From Candidatus Accumulibacter affinis (GTDB lineage Bacteria; Pseudomonadota; Gammaproteobacteria; Burkholderiales; Rhodocyclaceae), in contig JADJOT010000006.1 of assembly GCA_016713625.1 (NCBI GenBank), forward strand, positions 124,001-188,000: 64,000 nt of DNA, read 5' to 3'. Made by a program: the position numbers and the translations under genes. This document shows, piece by piece, positions 36,687 through 46,558 of the stretch. The notes beneath the pieces were generated by a model, which worked only from the letters and a program-made list of their open reading frames with translations, made no database searches and had not been told where the DNA came from. Position 1 is the first letter of the stretch. Each line of letters begins with the position of its first letter.

Positions 36687-39381
36687 TTAAACCGTCGTCG
36701 GGTTGGGTTTATTCACGTCGATGCCGTATCTGGCGATCGCATGCGCGACTTTGTTCCGATCGATCGTGCCGTCATCGGCGAGTGCCTTGAGCGCAGCAAC
36801 GGTGATCCACCGACGATCGACCTCGAAGAAATGGCGCAACTGCGCGCGCGTATCCGAGCGGCCAAAGCCGTCGGTGCCCAGGTCACGTAGCGACGCTTGA
36901 TGAACTGACGGATCTGGTCGGCATACATGCGCACATAATCGGTCGCCGCGATGATCGGGCCACGGGTGTCGCTGAGACAGGCTTCGACGTGCGACACCTG
37001 TGGTTTGCCGGTCGGATTGAGCAGGTTCCAGCGCTCCACGCTGTTGCCGTTGCGCGCCAGTTCAGTGAAACTCGGGCAGCCCCCAGAGGTCGGCGTCAAC
37101 GCCCCAATCGTTCTTGAGCAGTTCGGCGGCGGCAATGACTTCGCGGAAGATCGTTCCCGACCCCAGCAGTTGCACTCGCGGCGCCGCCGGGTTGCTGTCC
37201 GACGACTGGCCGCGGCGCAGCAGGTACATGCCCTAGAGGATGTCGGCTTCGGCGCCGGCCGGCATTTCCGGGATGTTCGTAGTTCTCGTTCATCACCGTG
37301 ACGTAGTAGAAGACGTCGTCCTGCTCCCGGTACATCCGACGCATACCCTCGTGCATGATCACGGCGACCTCGAACGAGAAGGTCGGGTCGTAGCTGATGC
37401 AGTTCGGAATCAGGCTGGAAAGGATCAGCGAGTGGCCGTCTTCGTGCTGTAAGCCCTCCCCGTTCAAGGTCGTCCGGCCGGCGGTGCCGCCGATCAGGAA
37501 GCCGCGAGCACGCTGATCGCCAGCCGCCCAGCAAAGGTCCATGGTGCGTTGGAAGCCGAACATCGAATAGCAGATGTAGAACGGAATCATTTGTACGCCG
37601 TGCACCGAATACGCGGTTGCGGCTGCGATCCAGTCGCTCATGGCGCCGGCTTCGTTGATTCCTTCCTGCAACACCTGACCGTCCTTCGACTCCTTGTAGA
37701 ACATCAACTGGTCATGGTCTTCGGGAACGTAGTTCTGACCGTCCTGATTCCAGATGCCGATCTGGCGGAACAGGCCCTCCATGCCGAAGGTGCGTGATTC
37801 GTCGGGAACGATCGGGACGACGTGGCGACCGACCTTCTTGTCCTTGAGCAGAATGTTGAGAAGACGGACGACGGACATCGTCGTGGACACCTCGCGACCC
37901 TCGCCCGAGGCCTTGAGCAGGGTATCAAAAGCGGAGAGTTCCGGGATTTCGAGCGCTGCCGCCGTGCGTCGACGTTTCGGCAGATAGCCGCCAAGGTCCA
38001 GGCGACGCTGCTGCATGTAGGTAAGCTCGGCCGAACCTTCGGCAAACTTCAGGTAAGGCAATTCCTCGATCTGGTCGTCGCGTACCGGCAGGCTGAAGCG
38101 GTCGCGGAAGCGCTTGATCGCTTCGTAATCAAGTTTCTTCTGCTGGTGCGAGATATTCATCCCCTCACCGGCCTGGCCCATGCCAGCAGCCCTTGATCGT
38201 CTTGGCCAGGATCAGTGTCGGCTGCCCCTGATGGTCGGCAGCACTCCTGTAAGCACTGAAGATCTTGAAGATGTCATGGCCACCGCGGTTCAGCGACCAC
38301 ACCTGTTCGTCGGTCCAGTCGGCAACGAGTTCCTGAAGTTCCGGGGTGTTGAAGAAGTGCTCGCGGACGTAGGCGCCATCCTTCGCCTTGAAGGTCTGGT
38401 ACTCGCCATCGACGGCCTCCATCATCCGCTGCTTCAGGATACCCTTCTTGTCGCGCAGGAAGAGCGCATCCCATTGGGTTCCCCAGATCAGTTTGATGAC
38501 GTTCCAGCCGGCACCGCGGAAAGTGCCCTCGAGTTCCTGGATGATCTTGCCGTTGCCGCGCACCGGACCGTCGAGCCGCTGCAGATTGCAGTTGATGACG
38601 AAAATCAGGTTGTCCAGTCGCTCGCGCGCGGCCATGCCGATGGCACCAAGCGACTCGACCTCGTCCGTCTCGCCATCGCCCAGGAAGGCCCAGACCTTGC
38701 GGTCCCCGGCTTCGATGAAACCGCGACTGTCCAGATATTTCATGAAGCGCGCCTGATAGATCGCCTGCAGGGGCCCGGAGACCCATCGAGACGGTCGGGA
38801 ACTGCCAGAAATCAGGCATCAGCCACGGGTGTGGGTACGACGAAATTCCCTGGCCACCGACTTCCTGCCGGAAGTTGTCCATCTGGTCATCGGTCAGCCG
38901 TCCGAGCAGGTGGGCACGTGCATAGACGCCGGGAACCGAGTGCCCCTGAAAAAAAATCAGGTCGCCGCCATGCTGCTCGGTGGGTGCCCGCCAGAACCAC
39001 GAGAAGCCCACGTCGTAAAGCGCCGCCGCCGAGGCGAACGAAGCGATGTGGCCGCCGACGTTGCTGCCACGGTTGGCGCGCACAACCATCGCCATGGCGT
39101 TCCAGCGGATGTAATTGTGAATCCTGATTTCCAGGTCGGCATTACCTGGGTATTTTGGCTGCCGATCCACCGGGATGGTGTTCGTACTCGGTCGTGGCGC
39201 TGTACGGGATGTCGATTCCTTCCTGGCGCGCCTGTGCAATCAGGCCTTCGATGAGGTAGTGGGCGCGCTCGGCGCCTTCCCTGTCAATCACGCCACTTAG
39301 CGCGTCTTGCCATTCCTGGGTCTCTTGCGGGTCCGCATCGGTGATGCCGGCCGACAGCGCGTTTTCGGGCAGAGCTGCCAT
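36687..39381 (-). pseudogene. aceE: Pyruvate dehydrogenase E1 component, many frameshifts
   Basis: The start ATG 39381 follows AGGAG. The homodimeric-type E1 reads AALPENALSAGITDADPQET, SNVGGHIASFASAAALYDVG, the ThDP motif [11 protein letters not shown] and [52 protein letters not shown], and the end YGIDVNKPNPTTV. The frame changes near 39180, 38775, 38180, 37270, 37085 and 36870, and there is a TAG at 37233-37235. Several changes are single extra or missing bases in short runs (for example one extra C near 38780). It is first in the operon aceE-aceF-lpdA. Confidence 0.85.
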
Positions 39382-39547
39382 GAACTTGTCTCCTGGTCTG
39401 CAGAATCATGAAAATAATGGTTTTGTTCTGCGCGCCGAGCTCGGCGGCAGCAGACAGATTAGTACCTTAAGACGCTGCGTGGTACCGCAGCGCAACATTC
39501 AGACCGCTGCCGCAGGGTAAAATTCAAGCACGAAGGACGCTGGAAGT
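39382..39547 (-). promoter_or_regulatory. Upstream region of aceE
   Basis: The 166 bp between aceE and the oxidoreductase fragment should hold the promoter of the pdh operon. The aceE Shine-Dalgarno (CCAGGAGACA) lies at about 39387-39396. No operator or -35/-10 pair can be assigned with confidence. Confidence 0.35.
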
Positions 39548-39760
39548 TCAGCGCAGACGCTGCGGCGACAGCGACGCTGCGGCGACCTCCGCTGCGTGCA
39601 GGTCAGCGGGTAGCGCTTCGCCGAGCAGCAGCGCACCGGCGAGTCGCGCCACGCCATCGGCGCACTGAATACCGTAGCCAGCCTGTCCGGCCAGCCAGAA
39701 CAGGCCCGGACAGGCCGGATCGTAGCCGATCACCGGCTTACCGTCGAAGCTGCAATCAGG
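39548..39760 (-). pseudogene. FAD-dependent (DAO/glycine oxidase-type) oxidoreductase, C-terminal fragment
   Basis: The segment FDGKPVIGYDPACPGLFWLA, GQAGYGIQCADGVARLAGAL and the end AASLSPQRLR form the last beta-strand and FAD-contacting helix (G-Q-x-G-x-G-I) of D-amino-acid-oxidase-fold enzymes. Similarity stops upstream at about 39760, and the longer frame to 40018 is not like the family. A remnant of about 70 residues remains; the FAD-binding N-terminus is lost. Confidence 0.65.
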
Positions 39761-40001
39761 TGGCCAAGTATCGCTCCCTGCAACAGCAGCGGTCAACCGG
39801 GTTTCCGTGCTCACACGGTATGTAGATGCACTACGACGATGGCAATCCATGGGACCGTTCATTACAAAATAAGAAAAGTATTGACCATGCAGAAAACAAA
39901 GTGCTAGCCTCGGTTTTGGACGGCGGGGGACGCCATTGAATGGCCGTGTCGAACCGGACGCTTGATTGTTTACGGCTTCTCTTTTGATAGGAGGCAGATC
40001 C

Positions 40002-40612
40002 ATGCGTTGGTCAACCAACTTACCCAGATACCATTACTCGCCAGGTACCGCTGTCCTCAGCGTTCTCCTGGTGGCTGCCTGTGGTCAACCAGCAAGCCCA
40101 CCGGCGACGCAAACGGCGAATCAAGCGGCGACTGCGCCGGCGACCGCAGCAGCGGACGACGTACGAAGCTTCACCGGCGACTGGACCGTTACCGGCAACC
40201 GCCGTGTCGTGAACCTCTTGCCGGGGCAACAGGCAGGCATTTTCCAGGTCAGCGGTTCGATGATGCTGAGCGGCAAGCAGCGACTCAATCGCGCTTTCCA
40301 GTCCGAAGCCATCGGCTTCTCCGACACGACCACTGGCTTGCACGGGCGTAGCGTGTGGACCGATGAGCACGGCGACAAGGTCTTCAGCGAGTTGAGCGGC
40401 GAAGGCTTTGGCCCCAGCCAGTTGGTCGAAGGTAAGTTCTCGGTGGCACCGGTCGCTACGCCGGAATTACCGGCGAATACAGCTTCAAATGGCAGCGTCT
40501 CGGCGCTATCGAAGGCGACGAGCTAGCGGGACGGGTCGTCGATCTGAAGGGTTCGGCGCGCCTCGGCTCGCCCAAAGTGGTTTCTCCCACCGCCGCAGGA
40601 GGTCCAAAATGA
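40002..40612 (+). pseudogene. Hypothetical lipoprotein with beta-rich domain, one frameshift
   Basis: The ATG at 40002 follows AGGAGG. It has a signal peptide with lipobox LLVAACG (Cys at about 27), then a Thr/Ala linker, then a beta-rich domain (SFTGDWTVTGNRRVVNLLPG ... SGSMMLSGKQRLNRAFQSE). Near 40440 one base shifts the frame; the other frame continues TGRYAGITGEYSFKWQRLGA to TGA 40612, overlapping the transporter start (ATGA). The joined length is about 202 residues. The coupling suggests it works with the anion transporter. Family not recognised. Confidence 0.6.
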
Positions 40613-42021
40613 GTACAGCTGCTTTCGGAACGGGAAGAATCCTGAAGTTGGTGGCCCTCTTCGCCCTGTTCTTCGGTCTCTGGTTCACGCCGGTTCCCGA
40701 GGGGCTGACGCGTGAGTCCTGGCATCTCTTTGCGATCTTCGCGTCGGCGATCTTCTCGGTGGTCCTCAATATCTTTCCGCTGTTTATCTCGTCGCTGGTG
40801 GCGGTCGCGCTCGTCGTGCTCACGGGGACGTTGACTCCGGCCAAGGCCTATGGTGCGTTTGCCAACAACATCGTGCTCCTCGTGGTCACCGCCTTCCTGG
40901 TCTCGCAGTCGGTGGTCAAGAGCGGACTCGGCAAGCGCATCAGTCTGCTGGTGGTCTCGGTGTTCGGGAAATCGACGCTTGGCCTGGCGTACAGCATCTT
41001 CATCACCGACACCCTGATCTCCCCCGGCTTCCCGAGCAACACCGCGCGTGGTGGTGTGCTCTTCCCGGTCATCCTGGCGCTGGCAAACAACGGCGGCTCG
41101 ACACCCGACGACGAGAAAACCCGGCGATTTGGCGGCTACCTGATGTTCTGTGGCATGGCCAGCCTGGCGATCACCTCGGCGCTGTGGTTCACCGCCACCT
41201 CGGGCAACCCGGTCGGAGCGGCGCTCGCCGCCGAACAGGGACTGAAAATCGATTTCGGATCCTGGCTGCTCGCCTCCTGTGTTCCCTGTCTGGTGGTGAT
41301 CGCCCTGCTGCCGCTGCTCCTCTATCGTCTCTATCCGCCCGGCATCACCGCCACGCCGGAGGCGCCGGCCCGCGCACGCGAGGAATTGCGCACGATGGGG
41401 CCGATGTCGCGTCACGAGAAGATCACGGCGATCACCTTCACCATCATGATCACCGGCTGGGTGCTCGCCGCACCGTACAACCTCAACGCGACGGCCATTG
41501 CCTTCGCCGGCCTCGCCACGCTGATGATCACCGGCGTTCTGACGATGGAGGACATGAACCAGCAGGGTGGCACGCTGGTCACTTTCGTCTGGCTGGCGAT
41601 ACTTTTTGGCATGAGCGGGCAGCTCAACGAAATGGGTTTCATGGGCTATGTCGGCGAGCGTATGGCTGTCGGGCTCGAAGGTCTCGCCTGGCCGATCGCC
41701 TATGTCGCCTTGCTGACCGCCTACGTGTTCCTCCACTTCGGTTTCGTCAGCCAGAATGCACAGGTGCTGGCGCTGCTCGGCGTGTTTCTCGACGTCGGCG
41801 TGAAATCGGGGGTTCCGGTTGCCCTGATGGCCTATGCGCTGCTCTTCGCCAGCAGCTACTTCTCGGTCATCACGCCACAGGGCGGCAGCCAGAACATCAT
41901 CTTCGTCGCCAGCGGCTATCTCAAGCAGTCGGAACTGTACCGCCTGGGGATGCTGACCACCATTTTCTGCCTGGTGGTGTTTCTGGTCATCGGCACTCCC
42001 TGGATCCTCTGGGTCGGGTAA
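40609..42021 (+). CDS. DASS-family (SLC13/CitT-type) sodium-coupled anion symporter
   Basis: The protein has 470 residues with about 12 membrane segments. ATG 40609 is used; a longer upstream frame is the lipoprotein gene's other frame. Two SNT-like motifs are visible, FPSNTARGGVLFPVIL (about 139-154) and the repeat-related VITPQGGSQNIIF near the C-terminus, which in DASS carriers bind sodium and the dicarboxylate. LFGMSGQLNEMGF also fits. Likely substrates are di- or tricarboxylates (C4-dicarboxylate, citrate, tartrate); which one cannot be read. Confidence 0.85.
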   Translation: MSTAAFGTGRILKLVALFALFFGLWFTPVPEGLTRESWHLFAIFASAIFSVVLNIFPLFISSLVAVALVVLTGTLTPAKAYGAFANNIVLLVVTAFLVSQSVVKSGLGKRISLLVVSVFGKSTLGLAYSIFITDTLISPGFPSNTARGGVLFPVILALANNGGSTPDDEKTRRFGGYLMFCGMASLAITSALWFTATSGNPVGAALAAEQGLKIDFGSWLLASCVPCLVVIALLPLLLYRLYPPGITATPEAPARAREELRTMGPMSRHEKITAITFTIMITGWVLAAPYNLNATAIAFAGLATLMITGVLTMEDMNQQGGTLVTFVWLAILFGMSGQLNEMGFMGYVGERMAVGLEGLAWPIAYVALLTAYVFLHFGFVSQNAQVLALLGVFLDVGVKSGVPVALMAYALLFASSYFSVITPQGGSQNIIFVASGYLKQSELYRLGMLTTIFCLVVFLVIGTPWILWVG

Positions 42022-42235
42022 TGCCTGGTCACCTGCAGCCATGCCAAGCGCACGCAAGGCCGGGACAGGGGCATTTCCTGCCCCCTCCCGCCGGGCGCAG
42101 CGATGACGAAGGAGCCACGCCCTGACGGGTACGGCCCGATCGCGCGAACAGCCTGACGGGCAGCGCAAGTACCATCTTATCAAGACGCCTATGCGACCGG
42201 CGACGAAGCAACGCCGGCACCTTTGGAGACAAGTC

Positions 42236-45043
42236 ATGAATACACCTACCGCCGGCATCCAGGCAACGACCCCGCTGAGCCGCCACCGCAGCGTCTGGGA
42301 AGTCCGCACGGAGAGCTGGATCGAGCTCGTCGATGAGCTGTCCCAGCTCGCCAACCCGACCCGCGAGCAAAGCAACCGTGAAGCGCGCGTGGCGCACGTG
42401 CACGAATTGACCGAGATCCTGACGCCGATCGAGGTCTGCTGGGCCTATCCGGGCCGCCGTGCCTTCGCCGATCTGTGCGGATTCATAACACGCGGCGAGC
42501 TGGCGCATGCCGCAATCGTCGCTCGCCGCCACCACCGCATGCTGGCCTCGCTGACCTATCGCCACGGTAGCCCCGGAGCCACCAACGACGCCGAACTGCC
42601 GACGCAAATGGAAACCGAAAAGGAATTCCAGACGCAAATGCGTTGCCCCTACTTCGAGGTCCTGCTGGTCGATGACCTGCCGGCCGAAGAAGAGGAGTCG
42701 CTACGCCGCCGCATCCGCAGCCGGCGCCGCCCCGACGACGATTTCATCTTCGACATGGTCGTGGTGCCGACTTTCGAGGATGCCCTTATTGCGTCGATGG
42801 TGAACTTCAACCTGCAGGCAGTGGTGATCGGCTACGGCTTCCCCTACCGCTCGCTGTACGTACCTGAAATGGTGGCGCGTCGCTTCTTTGAAGGTTTCGA
42901 AGTCAGCGGCGAAAACCTCCCCGAGTCTGAGCGCGGCCAGTTGCTGGGGCAACAGATTGCCAGGTTGCGCCCGGAACTCGATCTCTATCTGGTGTCCGAC
43001 GCCCGGGTGGAGGACGTCGCGGCCAAGGCGGCAGCGACTTTCAGGCGCGTGTTCTTCGGCGAGGAGGATCAGCTTGAACTCTATTACTCGATCCTGAAGG
43101 GTGTTTCCGAACGCTACCAGGCACCGTTCTTCAATGCCCTGCGCGAGTACGCCAAACAGCCTACCGGTGTTTTTCACGCGCTGCCACTGGCGCGCGGCAA
43201 GTCGATCATGAATTCGAACTGGATCGGCGACCTCGGCCAGTTCTATGGCATGAACCTGTTCATGGCCGAGACCTCGGCCACCTCCGGCGGGCTCGATTCG
43301 CTGCTCGAACCCACGGGCTCGTTGAAACTGGCGCAGGAGTACGCGGCGCGTGCTTTTGGCGCCCGCCGCACCTTCTTCGCCACCAATGGCACCTCGACCG
43401 CCAACAAGATCGTCGTCCAGGCGCTGGTCCGGCCGGATGACATCGTTCTGGTGGACCGCAACTGCCACAAATCGCACCACTACGGCATGGTGCTGGCCGG
43501 CGCCCAGATCAGCTACCTCGAGGCCTATCCGCTGAACGAGTACTCGATGTACGGCGCGGTGCCGATCCGCCACATCAAGGAAACGCTGCTCGAGTTGCGC
43601 CGCGCCGGAACGTTGAACCGCGTGCGCATGGTGCTCCTGACCAACTGCACCTTCGACGGCATCGTCTACGACGTCGAGCGGCTGATGCTCGAATGCCTGG
43701 CGATCAAGCCCGATCTGGTGTTTTTGTGGGATGAGGCGTGGTTCGCCTTTGCCCGTTTCCACCCGGTCTACCGCCAGCGCACCGGCATGGCGGCGGCGGC
43801 CAAGCTGACCGAGATGTTCCAGAGCGAGGCCTATGCCCAGCGCTACGCCGAATTCGCCAACAGTTTTGGTGAGGCTGCCTGGGCCGACGACGAGCGGGTG
43901 CTCAATACCCGCCTGCTGCCCGATCCGACCAAGGCAAGGGTGCGCGTTTACGCCACGCAGTCCACCCACAAAACGCTGACGGCGCTGCGTCAGGGATCGA
44001 TGATCCACGTCTGGGATCTGGACTTCAAGGACAAGGCCGAGGAGGCCTTCCATGAAGCCTACATGACCCACACCTCGACTTCACCCAACTACCAGATCCT
44101 CGCCACTCTCGACGTCGGCCGGCGACAGATGGAACTCGAAGGCTACGAACTGGTGCAGCGGCAGCTCGAGCTGGCGATGAACCTGCGCGATCAGGTGAAG
44201 GCACATCCCCTGCTGAAACGCTATTTCCACTTCCTGACGGTCGCCGATCTGGTGCCCGAGGAGTTTCGCGAGTCGAATGTCGAGTCGCTGTACAACGTCG
44301 AAACCGGCTGGGTCAACCTGTTCAAGGCCTGGCATACCGACGAATTCGCGCTCGACCCGAGCCGCGCCACCCTGTCCATCGGACTGTCGGGAATGGATGG
44401 CGACACGATGAAGAACAAATATCTGGCCGACAAGTACGATATCCAGATCAACAAGACTTCGCGCAACACCGTGCTGTTCATGACCAACATCGGCACCACC
44501 CGCTCGACGATCGCCTACCTGATCGAAGTCCTGGTGAACATCGCCCGTGACATCGACCAGAGCGTGGCCGACATGAGCACCCTCGAACGTCGCATCCATG
44601 AAAAGCGCGTGCGCTCGCTCACCGTCGAGTTACCGCCGCTACCCGACTTTTCGGCTTTCCACACCGCATTCCGTGGCCGCAGCGTCGACGGGCGCACCGA
44701 GACTCGCGATGGCGACATCCGCAGTGCCTTCTTCCTGGCCTACGACGAAGCGAACTGCGAGTACCTCGTCATGGACGAGACGGAACAGGCGATGAAGGGC
44801 GGCCGCGAATGCGTTTCTGCCCAGTTCGTCATCCCCTACCCGCCCGGCTTTCCGATCCTGGTGCCGGGGCAGGTGATCAGTACCGAGATCCTGACTTTCA
44901 TGCAGGCGCTCGATGTGCGCGAGATCCATGGTTTCCGGCCTGAACTGGGTTTTCGCATCTACACCGAGGCGGCGCTACAGCGTTCAGCGCAAGCGAACGC
45001 GGTGTGGACCGCACAGATCAATTCACAGGCCGACCCAGAATGA
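42236..45043 (+). CDS. PLP-dependent Orn/Lys/Arg-type decarboxylase
   Basis: The protein has 935 residues; ATG 42236 after TGGAGAC. An N-terminal receiver-like wing domain (YFEVLLVDDLPAEEEESLRR ... FDMVVVPTFEDALIASMVNF) precedes the fold-type I core. Core motifs are AETSATSGGLDSLLEPTGSL, FFATNGTSTANKIVVQAL, DRNCHKSHHYGMVLAG, LWDEAWFAF and QSTHKTLTALRQGSM with the Schiff-base Lys579. The C-terminal domain ends FIPYPPGFPILVPGQ-like (VIPYPPGFPILVPGQVIS), typical of the family. It is about 200 residues longer than the E. coli enzymes, mainly in the N-terminal part. The substrate amino acid is unknown. It is first in a co-directional set with the ATP-grasp and Ntn genes. Confidence 0.85.
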   Translation: MNTPTAGIQATTPLSRHRSVWEVRTESWIELVDELSQLANPTREQSNREARVAHVHELTEILTPIEVCWAYPGRRAFADLCGFITRGELAHAAIVARRHHRMLASLTYRHGSPGATNDAELPTQMETEKEFQTQMRCPYFEVLLVDDLPAEEEESLRRRIRSRRRPDDDFIFDMVVVPTFEDALIASMVNFNLQAVVIGYGFPYRSLYVPEMVARRFFEGFEVSGENLPESERGQLLGQQIARLRPELDLYLVSDARVEDVAAKAAATFRRVFFGEEDQLELYYSILKGVSERYQAPFFNALREYAKQPTGVFHALPLARGKSIMNSNWIGDLGQFYGMNLFMAETSATSGGLDSLLEPTGSLKLAQEYAARAFGARRTFFATNGTSTANKIVVQALVRPDDIVLVDRNCHKSHHYGMVLAGAQISYLEAYPLNEYSMYGAVPIRHIKETLLELRRAGTLNRVRMVLLTNCTFDGIVYDVERLMLECLAIKPDLVFLWDEAWFAFARFHPVYRQRTGMAAAAKLTEMFQSEAYAQRYAEFANSFGEAAWADDERVLNTRLLPDPTKARVRVYATQSTHKTLTALRQGSMIHVWDLDFKDKAEEAFHEAYMTHTSTSPNYQILATLDVGRRQMELEGYELVQRQLELAMNLRDQVKAHPLLKRYFHFLTVADLVPEEFRESNVESLYNVETGWVNLFKAWHTDEFALDPSRATLSIGLSGMDGDTMKNKYLADKYDIQINKTSRNTVLFMTNIGTTRSTIAYLIEVLVNIARDIDQSVADMSTLERRIHEKRVRSLTVELPPLPDFSAFHTAFRGRSVDGRTETRDGDIRSAFFLAYDEANCEYLVMDETEQAMKGGRECVSAQFVIPYPPGFPILVPGQVISTEILTFMQALDVREIHGFRPELGFRIYTEAALQRSAQANAVWTAQINSQADPE

Positions 45044-45100
45044 ATCGGCCGACCGGCAGTACCGCAGTTCCCTGGCAATCATAACCACGAGGAGAAGACA

Positions 45101-46558
45101 ATGACGCACACCGTAAAGAACATTTCCGACCTGCTGCTGATGTTCCACCGCAATGAGCGGCCGATCTACTTCATCAGCGCCACCAACTTCAACCTGCTGG
45201 GGATGGACCGCTGGATCAACCGGTTTCGCTACATCAGCTACATCGATTGCTTCGATGGCCGGCATCCGAACGTGTTCGTTCCGCAGGAGACGCCGCACGA
45301 CGAATTCGAGTCGATCGAGGACATCAACAACTACCTGCTGCAGCACAAGGACGTGGTCGACCTCATTGAACGCCGTGGTGGCAGGCCGGTGGCGACCTTC
45401 CTGATGTTCGACGAGAAGACCGAGATGCTGGCCAAGGAACTCGGCATGGAGGTCTGGTTTCCGCCGGCCAAGCTGCGCCAGCGCTGCGACAACAAGATGG
45501 AAACCGTGCGCATCGGCAACAAGGCTGGGGTAGCGTCGGTGCCGAATGCACTGGAGAAGGTCAGCAGCTACGCCAACCTGATGGAAATTGCCGAGCGCGA
45601 GGGCCTGGGCAAGGAACTGGTACTGCAGTCGGCGTTTGGTGACTCCGGCCACACCACCTTCTTCATCTCTTCGGAAGACGACTTCAAGAAGCACGAGGAA
45701 GAAATCTGCAAGGATCCAGAAATCAAGATCATGAAGCGCATCAACTGCCGCGGTGCAACGCTCGAAGCCTGCGCCACGCAGTCGGGAACGCTGGTCGGCC
45801 CGCTGCTCACCGAGGTGGTCGGGGCACGCGAACTGACGCCTTACAAGGGCGGCTGGTGTGGCAACGAGATCTTCCCCGGCGCCTTCTCCGCAGAGGTGGT
45901 CGCCAAGGTTCGTGACATGACCGAGCGCTTCGGCAACCAGTTGCTGGAAGAAGGCTATCGCGGTTATTTCGATCTCGATTTCCTGATCGACCAGGACAAC
46001 GGCGAGGTCTACCTCGGCGAACTGAACCCGCGCGTCTGCGGCGCCAGCCCGATGACCAACCATGCCGCGCATGCCTATGCCGATGCGCCGCTGTTCCTCT
46101 TCCACCTGCTCGAGTTCTCGGGCGTTCCGTTCGACCTCAACGTGCGGGAAATCAACGAGCGCTGGGCGCAGCCGCACTTCATCGATTCGTGGTCGCAGGT
46201 AGTGATGAAGTACACCGACAAGCACGTCGACCGGGTGACCCACGCACCAGCCACCGGCATTTACCGGATGAGCGAGGACGGCAGCGTCAGCTACCAGCGC
46301 TTCGACTACAACCGCAAGGCGATCGACAGCGAGCGCGAGGCCTTCTTCATGCGCATCACCGGCCCGGGCGACTACCGCTACGAAGGCGCCGACCTGGGTA
46401 TCCTGATCACGCGCGGCCGCTCGATGGACGATAACTTCAAACTCAACATCCGCGCCCGCGACTGGATTCGTGGCATCAAGCAATATTATGCCGGCGAACC
46501 GATCGTCACCACCCAGCACGAGGCGGCCCCGGCCCCGGGTTCGTTCAAAATCCTTTGA
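45101..46558 (+). CDS. ATP-grasp ligase (biotin-carboxylase-like fold)
   Basis: The protein has 485 residues; the start follows GAGGAGA. It carries an N-terminal pre-ATP-grasp region (RPIYFISATNFNLLGMDRWI), the conserved Lys/Gly loop (LVLQSAFGDSGHTTFFI) and the Mg-ATP site FDLDFLIDQDNGEVYLGELN then PRVCGAS, the usual D...E-x-N-P-R pattern. The C-terminal region is specific. ATP-grasp enzymes join a carboxylate, via acyl phosphate, to an amine or thiol. Next to a decarboxylase and a hydrolase, it could conjugate the amine product to an acid; this is inferred. No biotin domain is present, so it is not a carboxylase. Confidence 0.8.
   Translation: MTHTVKNISDLLLMFHRNERPIYFISATNFNLLGMDRWINRFRYISYIDCFDGRHPNVFVPQETPHDEFESIEDINNYLLQHKDVVDLIERRGGRPVATFLMFDEKTEMLAKELGMEVWFPPAKLRQRCDNKMETVRIGNKAGVASVPNALEKVSSYANLMEIAEREGLGKELVLQSAFGDSGHTTFFISSEDDFKKHEEEICKDPEIKIMKRINCRGATLEACATQSGTLVGPLLTEVVGARELTPYKGGWCGNEIFPGAFSAEVVAKVRDMTERFGNQLLEEGYRGYFDLDFLIDQDNGEVYLGELNPRVCGASPMTNHAAHAYADAPLFLFHLLEFSGVPFDLNVREINERWAQPHFIDSWSQVVMKYTDKHVDRVTHAPATGIYRMSEDGSVSYQRFDYNRKAIDSEREAFFMRITGPGDYRYEGADLGILITRGRSMDDNFKLNIRARDWIRGIKQYYAGEPIVTTQHEAAPAPGSFKIL

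Noticed and set aside
42701..44071. Open frame of 456 codons antisense to the decarboxylase
   Set aside because: Composition only reflects high GC; no motifs. The decarboxylase motifs are unambiguous.
45101..46558. Biotin carboxylase
   Set aside because: The ATP-grasp fold is present, but the gene has no biotin-carrier partner and the neighbours point to amide chemistry; named only as ATP-grasp.
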